A DNA stretch of 43,684 bases from Gammaproteobacteria bacterium (GTDB lineage Bacteria; Pseudomonadota; Gammaproteobacteria; Burkholderiales; Nitrosomonadaceae), in contig JAUIIB010000024.1 of NCBI GenBank assembly GCA_030431985.1, positions 1-43,684 of the forward strand, written 5' to 3'. Under the pieces are notes generated by a model. It saw only the letters and a program-made list of their open reading frames with translations. It made no database searches and had not been told where the DNA came from. Both the position numbers and the translations under genes were made by a program. This document shows, one piece after another, positions 25,050-33,463 of the stretch. Positions within the stretch are counted from its first letter, which is position 1, and each line of letters begins with the position of its first letter.

Positions 25050-26225
25050 ATGTTTAATTTTTTTAAATCTAAAAAGAAACAATCCGAAGAACCGGAACAA
25101 GCAAAGCAGTCCGGGCAACCTGAGGAATTGTTAACTGAAAATAAAAATGTTGAGGATACTACATTAGATGTAGAAACGACCGCAGAAATAGAAGTAATTT
25201 CTGAGCTTCAGCCTGAAGCAGAGCCTGAGCCAGTGCTTTCAGAATCAGAATCTGCAGTTGTGGAGGAAGGTTCTGAAACACAAGGGGCCTCGCAAAGTTT
25301 TGCCAGTAAGATCAGGCATGGTTTGTCCCGCACTCGTCAGAACTTTGGCAGGCAGCTGTCAGGGTTGTTTGGTGGCGGTGGAAAAATCGATGAAGCGCTT
25401 TACGAGGAACTTGAAACTATATTATTGACAGCGGATGTGGGAGTCAGTGCGACAACGCAATTACTTGAAGATTTGCGTGTGCAGGTAAAAAGGAAAGGTT
25501 TAACGGATGCGGCGGAGTTAAAGGCGGCGCTTAAAGAATCTTTGGCCAATATGCTTGCGCCATTGGAGAAATCACTTGTCACCACATCAAATAAGCCTTT
25601 TGTCGTTATGATTACAGGTGTTAATGGTGTAGGAAAAACGACCTCAATCGGAAAGCTTGCCAAATTCTTTCAAATGCAGGGACAGTCGGTTTTACTCGCT
25701 GCCGGGGACACTTTCCGGGCTGCAGCAAGAGAACAGTTGATGGCCTGGGGGGAACGCAATGACATTGCAGTTATTGCGCCCGATAGCGATCCGGATAAAA
25801 AAGGTGATCCGGCTGCCGTAATTTTTGATGCCATCAATGCGGCAAAAGCTCGTGGCATTGATATTGTTCTGGCCGATACAGCGGGACGGCTGACAACGCA
25901 ATTGCATTTAATGGAAGAAATTAAGAAAGTTAAGCGCGTGATAGCCAAAGCAATGCCGGATGCGCCTCATGAAGTGCTGTTGGTACTGGATGCCAATACC
26001 GGTCAGAATGCTGTTACACAGGTACAAGCCTTCGACGAAGCGCTTGGTGTGACCGGGCTGGTATTGACCAAACTCGACGGTACGGCAAAAGGTGGTGTTG
26101 TTGCTGCAATCTGCGGTCAGTTTTCTCCAAATCCGCCTGCATTACGCTTTATTGGTGTTGGTGAGGGTGTAGACGATTTGCGTCCGTTTAAAGCCGGAGA
26201 GTTTGTTGATGCTATGTTTGATTAG
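25050..26225 (+). CDS. ftsY: Signal recognition particle receptor FtsY
   Basis: A 391-residue SRP-type GTPase that receives SRP-bound ribosomes at the inner membrane. The N-terminus MFNFFKSKKKQSEEPEQ opens an acidic A-domain of about 90 residues, followed by the N domain and the NG GTPase core: GVNGVGKTTSIGKLA, DTFRAAAREQL, DTAGRL, TKLDGTAKGG and the C-terminal GVGEGVDDLRPF. A frame reaching 25002 adds residues without family support, so I chose the ATG at 25050. ftsE and ftsX follow, the classic order. Confidence 0.97.
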   Translation: MFNFFKSKKKQSEEPEQAKQSGQPEELLTENKNVEDTTLDVETTAEIEVISELQPEAEPEPVLSESESAVVEEGSETQGASQSFASKIRHGLSRTRQNFGRQLSGLFGGGGKIDEALYEELETILLTADVGVSATTQLLEDLRVQVKRKGLTDAAELKAALKESLANMLAPLEKSLVTTSNKPFVVMITGVNGVGKTTSIGKLAKFFQMQGQSVLLAAGDTFRAAAREQLMAWGERNDIAVIAPDSDPDKKGDPAAVIFDAINAAKARGIDIVLADTAGRLTTQLHLMEEIKKVKRVIAKAMPDAPHEVLLVLDANTGQNAVTQVQAFDEALGVTGLVLTKLDGTAKGGVVAAICGQFSPNPPALRFIGVGEGVDDLRPFKAGEFVDAMFD

Positions 26226-26310
26226 CTTTTTTTTCGTGCTTGATCAATTTTCCTTGTACATAACTAGTTAAACTGTACGCGAACAGTTTTCTGGAGGAAG
26301 GTGATTGGCC

Positions 26311-26979
26311 ATGAAAAATCGTCCTATGATTCAGTTCAGGCAAGTGAGCAAACGTTTTCCTGATGGCTATCAGGCATTGAAAAATGTGGATTTGCAAATC
26401 GAAGCTGGTGAAATGGTTTATATCACGGGACACTCTGGTGCTGGAAAAAGCACCTTATTGAAATTAGTGGCAGCGATTGAACGGCCAACATCGGGCATTA
26501 TTAATATCAACGGACATAATGTTGCCGAATTGAAATCCACTGCACTGCCGTATTTACGTCGTAAAATTGGCTTTGTATTTCAAGATTATAAATTGTTGTT
26601 CGATCGGAATGTGTATGACAATGTATTGTTGCCGCTACAGATTAGCGGCTTTGATAATACAGTCATTGCAAGCCGCATCCATGCTGCGTTAGAAAGGGTG
26701 GGTTTGTCGCAAAAGGAAAAGGCGATGCCCATCACACTCTCCGGTGGAGAGAGGCAGCGGTTGTGTATAGCGCGTGCTGTTGTACATCGACCATTGATTC
26801 TGATAGCTGACGAACCGACCGGAAATCTTGATATGGCATATGCCCATGAAATCATGACAATATTTAATACCTTTCATCAGGCGGGTGTGACGGTGTTAAT
26901 TGCTACGCATGATGCAGCTTTGCTGGAAGCCAAGCAACACCGAATATTAGCTTTGCAATACGGAAAGCTGGCGGCATGA
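26311..26979 (+). CDS. ftsE: Cell-division ABC ATPase FtsE
   Basis: A 222-residue ABC ATPase with GGAGGAAGG nine bases before the ATG. Walker A is GHSGAGKST, the signature LSGGERQR, Walker B LIADEPTGNLD, and the H-loop ATHD. With FtsX it forms the divisome complex that activates periplasmic amidases through EnvC-like partners. The stop overlaps the ftsX start by four bases. A TTG two codons upstream is an unlikely start. Confidence 0.97.
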   Translation: MKNRPMIQFRQVSKRFPDGYQALKNVDLQIEAGEMVYITGHSGAGKSTLLKLVAAIERPTSGIININGHNVAELKSTALPYLRRKIGFVFQDYKLLFDRNVYDNVLLPLQISGFDNTVIASRIHAALERVGLSQKEKAMPITLSGGERQRLCIARAVVHRPLILIADEPTGNLDMAYAHEIMTIFNTFHQAGVTVLIATHDAALLEAKQHRILALQYGKLAA

Positions 26980-27890
26980 TCAGGGTTTGGGTGGCTCAGC
27001 ATGGGGTGGTGTTTATACAGACGCTTAGGCGACTGGTTGCTTCACCATTAACCAGTTTACTCAGTATTTTGATCATAGGCATCGCATTTAGTTTACCGGT
27101 GGGAATATATCTTTTTCTGGAGAATTTGCAGGTGTTATCCGGACAAGCTATGGTTAAGCCACAAATGAGCTTGTTTCTTAAACAGGATGCAGCCCAGCAG
27201 GACTTCGAGAATCTTCGCCAGCGCCTGGCAACCCAAGAGGAAGTCGAGCAATTTGTATTTGTTTCGAAAGAGCAGGCACTACTTCAGTTGCAGCAGGATG
27301 CTGGTTTGGGTGACGTCCTACGCAGCTTGAAGCGAAATCCGTTGCCGGATGCGTTTATCATTGATGTGAAAGATACTCGTCGCACCGATACAACAGAGCG
27401 GCTGAAGACCGTGATACAGGGCTGGCCGGAAATTGAGCATGTGCAATTTGATTTTGTGTGGTCAAAACGATTGAATGCAATTTTGAATTTCGGTCATGTT
27501 ATTGTCATGATGTTGTTTGTATTGCTCAGTGCCGGCGTGGTTGCTGTAATGTTTAATACAATTCGCCTGCAGATTCTAACTAAGCGCGATGAAATAGAAT
27601 TATCTCGGCTGATTGGTGCGACAGATGGCTTTATCCAGCGTCCTTTTCTCTATTTTGGCGCTATGCAAGGATTGGCAGGTGGAATGGTTGCTTGGCTAGT
27701 TATTGCGTTGACACTGCAAATCTCGAACACTGAACTTGAGGTGTTGGTAGAGTTGTATGCACTGAAGCTTCATTTAAGGCATCTTGCGATTGGAGACAGT
27801 GTCAGCTTATTATTGTTTTCAACCTGTTTAGGATGGCTAGGCGCACGTCTTTCAGTCGCGATTCATCTCTGGCGGGTTCAGCCGAACTAA
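26976..27890 (+). CDS. ftsX: Cell-division permease-like protein FtsX
   Basis: A 304-residue inner-membrane protein with four helices: one near residues 20-45, then a periplasmic loop of about 120 residues (LFLKQDAAQQDFENLRQRLA onward) that contacts the amidase activator, then three helices with the FtsX core FNTIRLQILTKRDEIELSRL and IGATDGFIQRPFLYFGAMQG. It overlaps ftsE (ATGA) and probably shares the ftsY-ftsE-ftsX transcript. rpoH follows after 164 bases with its own promoter region. Confidence 0.96.
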   Translation: MIRVWVAQHGVVFIQTLRRLVASPLTSLLSILIIGIAFSLPVGIYLFLENLQVLSGQAMVKPQMSLFLKQDAAQQDFENLRQRLATQEEVEQFVFVSKEQALLQLQQDAGLGDVLRSLKRNPLPDAFIIDVKDTRRTDTTERLKTVIQGWPEIEHVQFDFVWSKRLNAILNFGHVIVMMLFVLLSAGVVAVMFNTIRLQILTKRDEIELSRLIGATDGFIQRPFLYFGAMQGLAGGMVAWLVIALTLQISNTELEVLVELYALKLHLRHLAIGDSVSLLLFSTCLGWLGARLSVAIHLWRVQPN

Positions 27891-27968
27891 AAGCAAGTAA
27901 GGGGAAAATTCTGTATTGAAGTATTGGATTTCGGTGGAGTGCACTTGAAAAATGAACTATTAACCCAA

Positions 27969-27995
27969 TTGTCACTCTTAAGCTTAGAGTGCTAA
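27969..27995 (+). promoter_or_regulatory. CIRCE-like HrcA operator upstream of rpoH
   Basis: TTGTCACTC, a 9-base spacer (TTAAGCTTA), then GAGTGCTAA. The CIRCE consensus is TTAGCACTC-N9-GAGTGCTAA; the right arm matches 9 of 9, the left arm 7 of 9, and the spacer length is exact. The left arm also contains a TTGTCA (-35-like) at 27969-27974, and TAAAAT (-10-like) lies at 27993-27998, 18 bases on. HrcA bound here would cover the promoter. It ends 59 bases before the rpoH start. Confidence 0.85.
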
Positions 27996-28054
27996 AATAA
28001 GTATAGAATTTTATTGGGTTTAAAACTGTTAGTCGGAATAGAGAGGAAACTACC

Positions 28055-28897
28055 ATGACAAATGCTTTAATGATACCTTCTATGGGGAGTATCGAGAGCT
28101 ATATCCAGTCAGTTAATTCTTTTCCATTATTGTCTCAAAATGAAGAAAACAAACTGGCCAAACGTCTGCGCGATTATGGTGATATTCAGGCAGCGCATCG
28201 GTTGATATTGTCTCATTTGCGTTTTGTCGTGTCGATAGCGCGCGGTTACAAGGGTTACGGTCTGCCGCAGGCTGATTTAATTCAGGAAGGAAACGTCGGC
28301 TTGATGAAGGCAGTCAAGCGTTTTGACCCTGAGCGCGGCGTACGGCTGGTGTCCTTTGCGGTACATTGGATTAAGGCAGAGATTCATGAATTTATCATGC
28401 GTAACTGGCGTTTGGTTAAGATTGCCACCACTAAGCAGCAACGCAAATTGTTTTTTAATCTGCGCAGCATGAAGCAACGTTTGGAAACTCTGAATTCCGG
28501 GGAAGTTGATGCGATTGCTGAGCAATTGAATGTTAAACCGGACGAAGTTGTTGAAATGGAAAAGCGCTTCAGTGGCAAAGATATTTCTTTGGAGCCGTTA
28601 TCCGAAGATGAAGATGACAATTTCGGCCCAATAGCGTACCTGACAGACGGTAGCGATCCTTCACAAATACTTGAAACGGAACAGAATAATGTGCTGCGTA
28701 ATGAAGGCCTGAAACAATCCCTGGATTGTCTTGATGAGCGTAGTCGGCATATCATTGAAGCACGCTGGCTTAGAGAGAAAGATACGGCAACATTGCACGA
28801 TCTGGCTGATGAACTGGGGGTGTCTGCGGAACGAGTGCGTCAGATAGAAGCAAAAGCTATTCAAAAAATACGCCATGTGATGGTTGGTAGCAATTAA
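28055..28897 (+). CDS. rpoH: Heat-shock sigma factor RpoH (sigma-32)
   Basis: A 280-residue sigma-70-family factor with GAGAGGAAAC upstream of the ATG. Region 2 is DLIQEGNVGLMKAVKRFDPE and FAVHWIKAEIHEFIMRNWRL, followed by the RpoH box RKLFFNLR, which distinguishes sigma-32 from other alternative factors. Region 4 ends with DLADELGVSAERVRQIEAKA. It directs transcription of heat-shock chaperone and protease genes. A CIRCE-like operator overlaps its predicted promoter and a strong terminator follows. Confidence 0.98.
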   Translation: MTNALMIPSMGSIESYIQSVNSFPLLSQNEENKLAKRLRDYGDIQAAHRLILSHLRFVVSIARGYKGYGLPQADLIQEGNVGLMKAVKRFDPERGVRLVSFAVHWIKAEIHEFIMRNWRLVKIATTKQQRKLFFNLRSMKQRLETLNSGEVDAIAEQLNVKPDEVVEMEKRFSGKDISLEPLSEDEDDNFGPIAYLTDGSDPSQILETEQNNVLRNEGLKQSLDCLDERSRHIIEARWLREKDTATLHDLADELGVSAERVRQIEAKAIQKIRHVMVGSN

Positions 28898-28920
28898 CTA
28901 ACAGACTTAAAACGTTGCAC

Positions 28921-28957
28921 AAAAAAACCCTCAGGAATGCTCCCGAGGGTTTTTTTA
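28921..28957. terminator. Bidirectional terminator between rpoH and smbP
   Basis: A run of seven A, then ACCCTC, a further short imperfect stem and loop (AGG-AATG-CTCC), GAGGGT and seven T. The A-run/T-run symmetry lets it end both the plus-strand rpoH and the minus-strand smbP transcripts. Confidence 0.93.
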
Positions 28958-28996
28958 TGAATGACAGATAGGTAGATGTTTAAAGCAACATAAAAA

Positions 28997-29341
28997 TTAG
29001 TGCCCGGATTCGCGAATGTGTCCCATAGCTTCTTCCATATGCTTGGCGCCGACATCAGCGTGACCCATTTTGCCATGTTTAATCGATTCTTCAATGTGCT
29101 TTATTGCTTCAGATAAATGTTCATGTGCTTCGGCATGGGCTTTTTCAGCAGCCTTAACATGATGTAGGCTTTTCTCGGCGTGAAGCGTTAATTTTTTTGC
29201 GTGACCGTCTTCGCCATGAGCGAGTGCTTGTCCCGCATGTTCCATTGCTTCAGAGGTGTGTCCCGCATCGGATGCAAACGCCTGGTTACTCAGGAAAAGT
29301 GTTAACAACCCCATCGCAAATGTTGTAGATATTTGTTTCAT
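28997..29341 (-). CDS. smbP: Small metal-binding protein SmbP, periplasmic
   Basis: A 114-residue protein with AAGGAGA before the ATG and a signal peptide cut after NQAFA. The mature part is a run of short imperfect repeats of the type HxxEAxxHxxxAxxHG (for example HTSEAMEHAGQALAHGEDGH and AIKHIEESIKHGKMGHADVG), rich in His, Ala, Glu and Lys and almost free of aromatic residues. This is the sequence style of SmbP from Nitrosomonas europaea, a monomeric helical periplasmic protein that binds several copper or other divalent metal ions. It probably buffers metals for this copper-demanding lifestyle. It stands alone, opposite rpoH. Confidence 0.9.
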   Translation of the reverse strand: MKQISTTFAMGLLTLFLSNQAFASDAGHTSEAMEHAGQALAHGEDGHAKKLTLHAEKSLHHVKAAEKAHAEAHEHLSEAIKHIEESIKHGKMGHADVGAKHMEEAMGHIRESGH

Positions 29342-29581
29342 TATCGTCTCCTTGAATCACGAATAATAATGCTTTAACAGGATAGCCCATAGATAATGTG
29401 CTTACGGCTTATAATTGATGCTTACATGCAAACACATAACATATATATAACACAAAGTTTGCCAGGAAGACAGAATTACAGTGATCGTTCGAAACGAATT
29501 GGTGAGGCGCAGATTGATTTTCTGTCGACTGTCACAGGTCAGTTTTTTTGCAATATCATGATTAAAAAGTATGCGCCTGAT

Positions 29582-30478
29582 TTAAACCCAGTCTTTGCCA
29601 ATTAGAAAGTCGGTATAAAGCCTGTTTTCCGGGCTGTCAGTTTCGGGTGTCCAGTTGTAACGCCATTTAACAATAGGGGGTAACGACATTAGAATAGACT
29701 CTGTTCGGCCACCGGTTTGCAGCCCAAATAGCGTTCCCCGGTCCCAGACCAGATTGAATTCAACATAGCGGCCGCGCCGATAAGCCTGAAAATCGCGTTC
29801 ACGTTCGCCATATGGTGTGTCTTTGCGTCGTTCTAAAATAGGATGGTACGCATTCAAAAAATGATTGCCGACATTCTGGGTCAGACTAAAACAAGTTGTA
29901 AAATCCGGTTGATTCCAGTCGTCAAAGAATATACCGCCGATTCCACGTGGTTCGTTGCGGTGTTTTAGAAAAAAATATTCATCGCACCATTTTTTTAACC
30001 GTGGGTGGCATGATTCGCCAAATGGTTGTAACGCATCCTTACAAGTCTGATGAAAATGAATGGCGTCCTCCTCAAATCCGTAATAAGGTGTCAAATCCAT
30101 CCCGCCGCCAAACCACCAGACGGGTTCGGCACCTTCCTTGCGTGCCTCAAAATAACGGACGTTCATATGAACTGTTGGCGCATAGGGATTGCGGGGATGA
30201 AGTACCAGTGAGACACCCATCGCTTCAAATGAGCGGCCCGATAACTCGGGGCGTGCCGCGGTTGCCGATGCAGGTAGACCGCTGCCGTGGACATGTGAGA
30301 AATTCACGCCACCTCGTTCCAGTACATTGCCCTCTTCGATTACGGCACTTTTTCCACCGCCCCCGCCAGAGCGATCCCATTGATCACAGTGGAAGCGCTT
30401 GCCGTCAATCTGCTCAAGGCCAGTAACGATGTTATTTTGTAATTGGGTCAGGTATGCTTTAACGTGTGTCGTGCTCAT
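29582..30478 (-). CDS. hemF: Oxygen-dependent coproporphyrinogen III oxidase
   Basis: A 298-residue cytoplasmic enzyme that uses oxygen to decarboxylate coproporphyrinogen III to protoporphyrinogen IX in haem synthesis. Landmarks are [20 protein letters not shown], the conserved [34 protein letters not shown] and [30 protein letters not shown] precedes the ATG. Normal length. A haem-rich metabolism, as in ammonia oxidisers, fits but is not proven by this gene. Confidence 0.98.
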   Translation of the reverse strand: MSTTHVKAYLTQLQNNIVTGLEQIDGKRFHCDQWDRSGGGGGKSAVIEEGNVLERGGVNFSHVHGSGLPASATAARPELSGRSFEAMGVSLVLHPRNPYAPTVHMNVRYFEARKEGAEPVWWFGGGMDLTPYYGFEEDAIHFHQTCKDALQPFGESCHPRLKKWCDEYFFLKHRNEPRGIGGIFFDDWNQPDFTTCFSLTQNVGNHFLNAYHPILERRKDTPYGERERDFQAYRRGRYVEFNLVWDRGTLFGLQTGGRTESILMSLPPIVKWRYNWTPETDSPENRLYTDFLIGKDWV

Positions 30479-30778
30479 TCAATCTCCTGTTATGCGCGGT
30501 ATGCCGGGCTGTCAACGTGAATTAAAGATGCCTCTGGCAATTAAGTTGTAATTTATTCCGCGGTATTTAGACATGATGTCGTTGTTTCTACTTTTGCGTT
30601 TATAATAGTGCAATTGGTCAGCCTGCTGCATTGTACCCGTTATATATCACGATTAAGGTATTTCATCGTTGATTTTCCTCAAGCATGTATATTCACAGTA
30701 GAAGGTATAGTCAGTAATTTTTTGTACGATTTTAGCGGTTTAACGATATGAAAAAGCAATTGATAGGAATTTTAAATC
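30479..30778. other. Intergenic region between divergent hemF and aroC
   Basis: About 300 bases with no gene-like frame. A perfect TATAAT lies at 30601-30606 on the plus strand, but the matching -35 region (TCGTTG or similar) is poor. It could be an aroC promoter 170 bases upstream of its start. No other structure is evident. Confidence 0.4.
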
Positions 30779-31951
30779 ATGTCTGGTAACTCATTTGGCA
30801 AGCTCTTTAGCGTGACATCATTTGGTGAATCGCATGGACCCGCAATCGGTTGCGTTATAGATGGCTGCCCGCCAGGTTTGGAAATCAGTGTAGCGGAAAT
30901 TCAGCATGAACTGGATAGACGAAAACCGGGTACTTCCCGGCATGTAACCCAACGCCGCGAATCAGATACCGTCGAGATTTTATCAGGGGTTTTTGATGGC
31001 AAAACTACAGGCACCTCGATAGGATTGCTGATTCGTAATGAAGATCAGCGCAGCAAGGATTACAGCAAAATAATGGATGTTTTTCGTCCTGGGCATGCAG
31101 ATTATACCTACTGGCAAAAGTACGGTATCCGCGATTATCGAGGCGGTGGCCGGGCATCTGCACGTGAGACAGCTGTACGGGTTGCTGCAGGTGCGATTGC
31201 AAAAAAATGGTTAAACAAAAAATTCGGTATTTTCGTCCGGGGGTATCTGTCACAGCTTGGTCCGATAGAAGTTCCATTCAAATGCTGGGACGATGTCAGC
31301 CAAAACCCCTTCTTTGTGTCGGATAGCAGTTTTACGGTACAACTGGAAACCTTTATGGATCAGTTGCGTAAATCGGGAGATTCCGCAGGTGCAAGAATCA
31401 GTGTGGTTGCTGAGAATGTGCCTGTCGGCTGGGGAGAACCTGTCTATGATCGCCTTGATGCTGAGATTGCTTATGCCATGATGAGTATAAACGCTGTTAA
31501 AGGCGTGGAGATTGGAGCGGGGTTTGCCAGCGTCATGCAAAAGGGCACAGAACATTCTGATGAGATAACGCCGGAAGGTTTTCTCAGCAATAACGCAGGG
31601 GGTATATTGGGTGGTATTTCAAGCGGTCAGCCTATTGTCGTGAATGTTGCTATTAAGCCAACTTCAAGTATACGGTTGGGTCGGCGCTCTATCAATAAAA
31701 CAGGCGATCCAGTGATCGTTGAAACACATGGGCGGCATGACCCTTGTGTGGGTATTCGTGCTACACCGATAGTCGAAGCGATGCTTGCCTTAGTCTTAAT
31801 TGACCACGCGTTGCGTCATCGCGCACAAAATGTGGACGTGATGTGTACAACGCCAAAAGTTGCAGGGTGCGTTGATCAAACGTCCTTAAGTAAAAGCCGA
31901 AGTGATGTGAATCTGCCCATGAAAGAAGATCCGGAACCTGAAGAGGACTAG
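30779..31951 (+). CDS. aroC: Chorismate synthase
   Basis: A 390-residue enzyme, slightly longer than the usual 350-365, that converts 5-enolpyruvylshikimate-3-phosphate to chorismate with reduced FMN. The three signatures are clear: [38 protein letters not shown] and [12 protein letters not shown] with RHDPCVGIR before it. The extra length is a C-terminal polar tail ending [14 protein letters not shown] lies about ten bases before the ATG. Confidence 0.98.
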   Translation: MSGNSFGKLFSVTSFGESHGPAIGCVIDGCPPGLEISVAEIQHELDRRKPGTSRHVTQRRESDTVEILSGVFDGKTTGTSIGLLIRNEDQRSKDYSKIMDVFRPGHADYTYWQKYGIRDYRGGGRASARETAVRVAAGAIAKKWLNKKFGIFVRGYLSQLGPIEVPFKCWDDVSQNPFFVSDSSFTVQLETFMDQLRKSGDSAGARISVVAENVPVGWGEPVYDRLDAEIAYAMMSINAVKGVEIGAGFASVMQKGTEHSDEITPEGFLSNNAGGILGGISSGQPIVVNVAIKPTSSIRLGRRSINKTGDPVIVETHGRHDPCVGIRATPIVEAMLALVLIDHALRHRAQNVDVMCTTPKVAGCVDQTSLSKSRSDVNLPMKEDPEPEED

Positions 31952-32149
31952 GCGGAGCAGAAAATATAACATATGATGATTTCAAAATTCATTCTTGACA
32001 AGACGAGTTAAATCAACCATTATCGCCCTCCGAAGAAAAGCCAGATAACCCCAGGTAACAGAACCGATAGGCGTTATAGTGCCGCATTGTTCAAAAGGTG
32101 GTGAACCGGAAAATAAATCCAAGTTCACGGCCCGATATCTGCTTCAGTC

Positions 32150-32158
32150 TGCTATAAT
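32150..32158 (+). promoter_or_regulatory. Extended -10 promoter for the tRNA pair
   Basis: TGCTATAAT, an extended -10 (TG-n-TATAAT), lies 44 bases before tRNA-Arg. No good -35 is at the normal spacing, consistent with an extended -10 promoter. Confidence 0.5.
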
Positions 32159-32201
32159 CGCATCTCTGTGAAGCAACAGATCAGATGTGCGTATGTATTG
32201 A

Positions 32202-32278
32202 GCGCCCGTAGCTCAGTTGGATAGAGTACTTGGCTACGAACCAAGGGGTCGTGGGTTCGAATCCTGCCGGGCGCGCCA
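32202..32278 (+). tRNA. tRNA-Arg (anticodon ACG)
   Basis: A 77-base cloverleaf. Acceptor arms GCGCCCG and CGGGCGC pair fully, followed by discriminator G and an encoded CCA. The anticodon stem CTTGG/CCAAG holds loop CTACGAA with anticodon ACG (A34 would be edited to inosine). The T-loop GTTCGAATC is standard. Confidence 0.96.
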
Positions 32279-32308
32279 TTCGATAAGTTTTCGCGTAATA
32301 TCAAAATA

Positions 32309-32384
<76 letters not shown>

Positions 32385-32613
32385 TAAAATCAATAAGTTG
32401 CCTGTTCAATTTCAAGCTAAATTTATTTGGTTTCTGGTCGTGTAGGCCCTGTGTAGGAAATTTGCAGGTGCCCAAGTACAAAGTTTTTGTCTTACCCCGA
32501 CTAGTGCCGGCTGGCACAATACGCAAAATATCATTACCATCTCCGACTCCTCTTCAGCTTGTAATACGCATCACTGTTTTCCCTGTTTATTGTCTGTTTT
32601 TTGGTATAAAACC

Positions 32614-32766
32614 ACCGCATTCATGCGGTATAGAATAAAAACAACTGCATGCGGAGCATGCTAATTGTGGCTTCAGCCAAAATCAAGCCTACCGACTTAA
32701 GTCGGTAGTGGTTTAGTAACAAAAGCAAGGCTGTTTGAGTGCTTTTCATGCGGGTATATTCCGCAT
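32614..32766. repeat. Cluster of palindromic hairpins, IS200/IS605-end-like
   Basis: Five short inverted repeats follow each other: ACCGCAT-TC-ATGCGGT (32614-32629), GCATGC-GGA-GCATGC (32647-32661), TGGCT-TC-AGCCA (32668-32679), a perfect 20-base palindrome CTACCGACTT/AAGTCGGTAG (32689-32708), and ATGCGG-N7-CCGCAT (32748-32766). CATGCGG occurs three times. The AAGCCTACCGACTT...GGTAGTGGTTTAG form recalls the subterminal hairpins of IS200/IS605-type elements, but no tnpA or tnpB frame is present. Confidence 0.55.
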
Positions 32767-32804
32767 AAACGTCCGTTGGTTGAAGCTGTCAATTGAGACG
32801 ATGA

Positions 32805-33005
32805 TCAGGCGTTTATCGTAAGTATGAATGGTATGAAAGCGAAATTGAAATTGTGTTTGCTAACGGAGGATATGCGTGCTGGAAAGGGACGACAAGAAAG
32901 CTTAGCTGGGGTGAACAAATCGAATCAACAATGGACAATTTTAACGGTTACCATCCCTACAACGATCGCCAACGCTATAAATATTTGGAACAGCCTTCGA
33001 CCTGA
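32805..33005 (+). pseudogene. Unrecognised protein-like fragment without a start codon
   Basis: Between stops, the frame reads SGVYRKYEWYESEIEIVFAN then GGYACWKGTTRKLSWGEQIE and ends LEQPST at a TGA. It is rich in Trp, Tyr and acidic residues like a real protein, and has no start near its beginning. I do not recognise a family. An overlapping frame (32824-33005, +1 shifted) reads as low-complexity and is probably the shadow. Confidence 0.35.
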
Positions 33006-33075
33006 AGGAATTACCAGTAATGACTGGTGGTTGTACCAGATGCGTGGTAACTTTGGGAATAGTGCCAGGATTGGT

Positions 33076-33261
33076 ATGGTAAGTATTCGTCCTATTTCCC
33101 TAGCTGAACACTAGCAATACAAACGCCGCAAATTAGGTTGGACTCAGAAAATAACAGCTAAGAAATTAGGTGTTGATCCTTGTACCAGGCCAAGTAAGTT
33201 CAAACTAAATAAACTAAATGTGTTTCTGGTTTCCGGCTGGCAACTGTCCAAATTATTTTGA
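33076..33261 (+). pseudogene. Broken XRE-family helix-turn-helix regulator
   Basis: The frame reads MVSIRPISLAEH, a TAG stop at 33112-33114, then QYKRRKLGWTQKITAKKLGV and DPCT, after which similarity ends. Intact relatives read ...LGEHIRKRRLELGLTQKEVAKRLGVDPCTI.NWE, so the stop replaces one residue inside the first helix and the second half of the domain is lost. It is clearly dead unless the stop is read through. Confidence 0.68.
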
Positions 33262-33266
33262 CGTTG

Positions 33267-33371
33267 TACAATATTCCTTCCTACAACAATGACTGGTTAG
33301 ATACAGCTAATGGCGGAATGTCTCCGATTAAATATGAAATGTTTCAGATTAATCTGTTCGGTTCGATTTGA
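33267..33371 (+). pseudogene. Possible transposase C-terminal remnant
   Basis: A 34-codon frame, YNIPSYNNDWLDTANGGMSP then IKYEMFQINLFGSI and TGA. YN...(12-15 residues)...GGMSPxxYE is the style of the end of IS3-like DDE transposases (FYNxxRxHSxLGGxSPxxFE). The key His and Arg of that motif are not clear, so this is tentative. Confidence 0.3.
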
Positions 33372-33463
33372 CTGGAACAAAATAAACTGGTGTGCGTCGA
33401 CTGGATAGCTCAACGTTGAAGATTCTCCCGCTGACAAGCCAGTTATTTGAAGGAAAATTAATT

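Larger units (their letters stand above)
32385..33463. other. Gene-debris region between tRNA-Phe and the copper ATPase
   Basis: About 1.08 kb with no intact gene. It contains a cluster of hairpins (32614-32766), a protein-like fragment without a start (32805-33005), a broken XRE-type regulator (33076-33261) and a possible transposase tail (33267-33371). This is the usual content of a site that has received and lost mobile DNA beside a tRNA. I found no integrase and no repeat of the tRNA-Phe 3' end. Confidence 0.75.

Noticed and set aside
29396..29605. 69-codon plus-strand frame upstream of and into the hemF 3' end
   Set aside because: No domain, no ribosome site and it overlaps the end of hemF.
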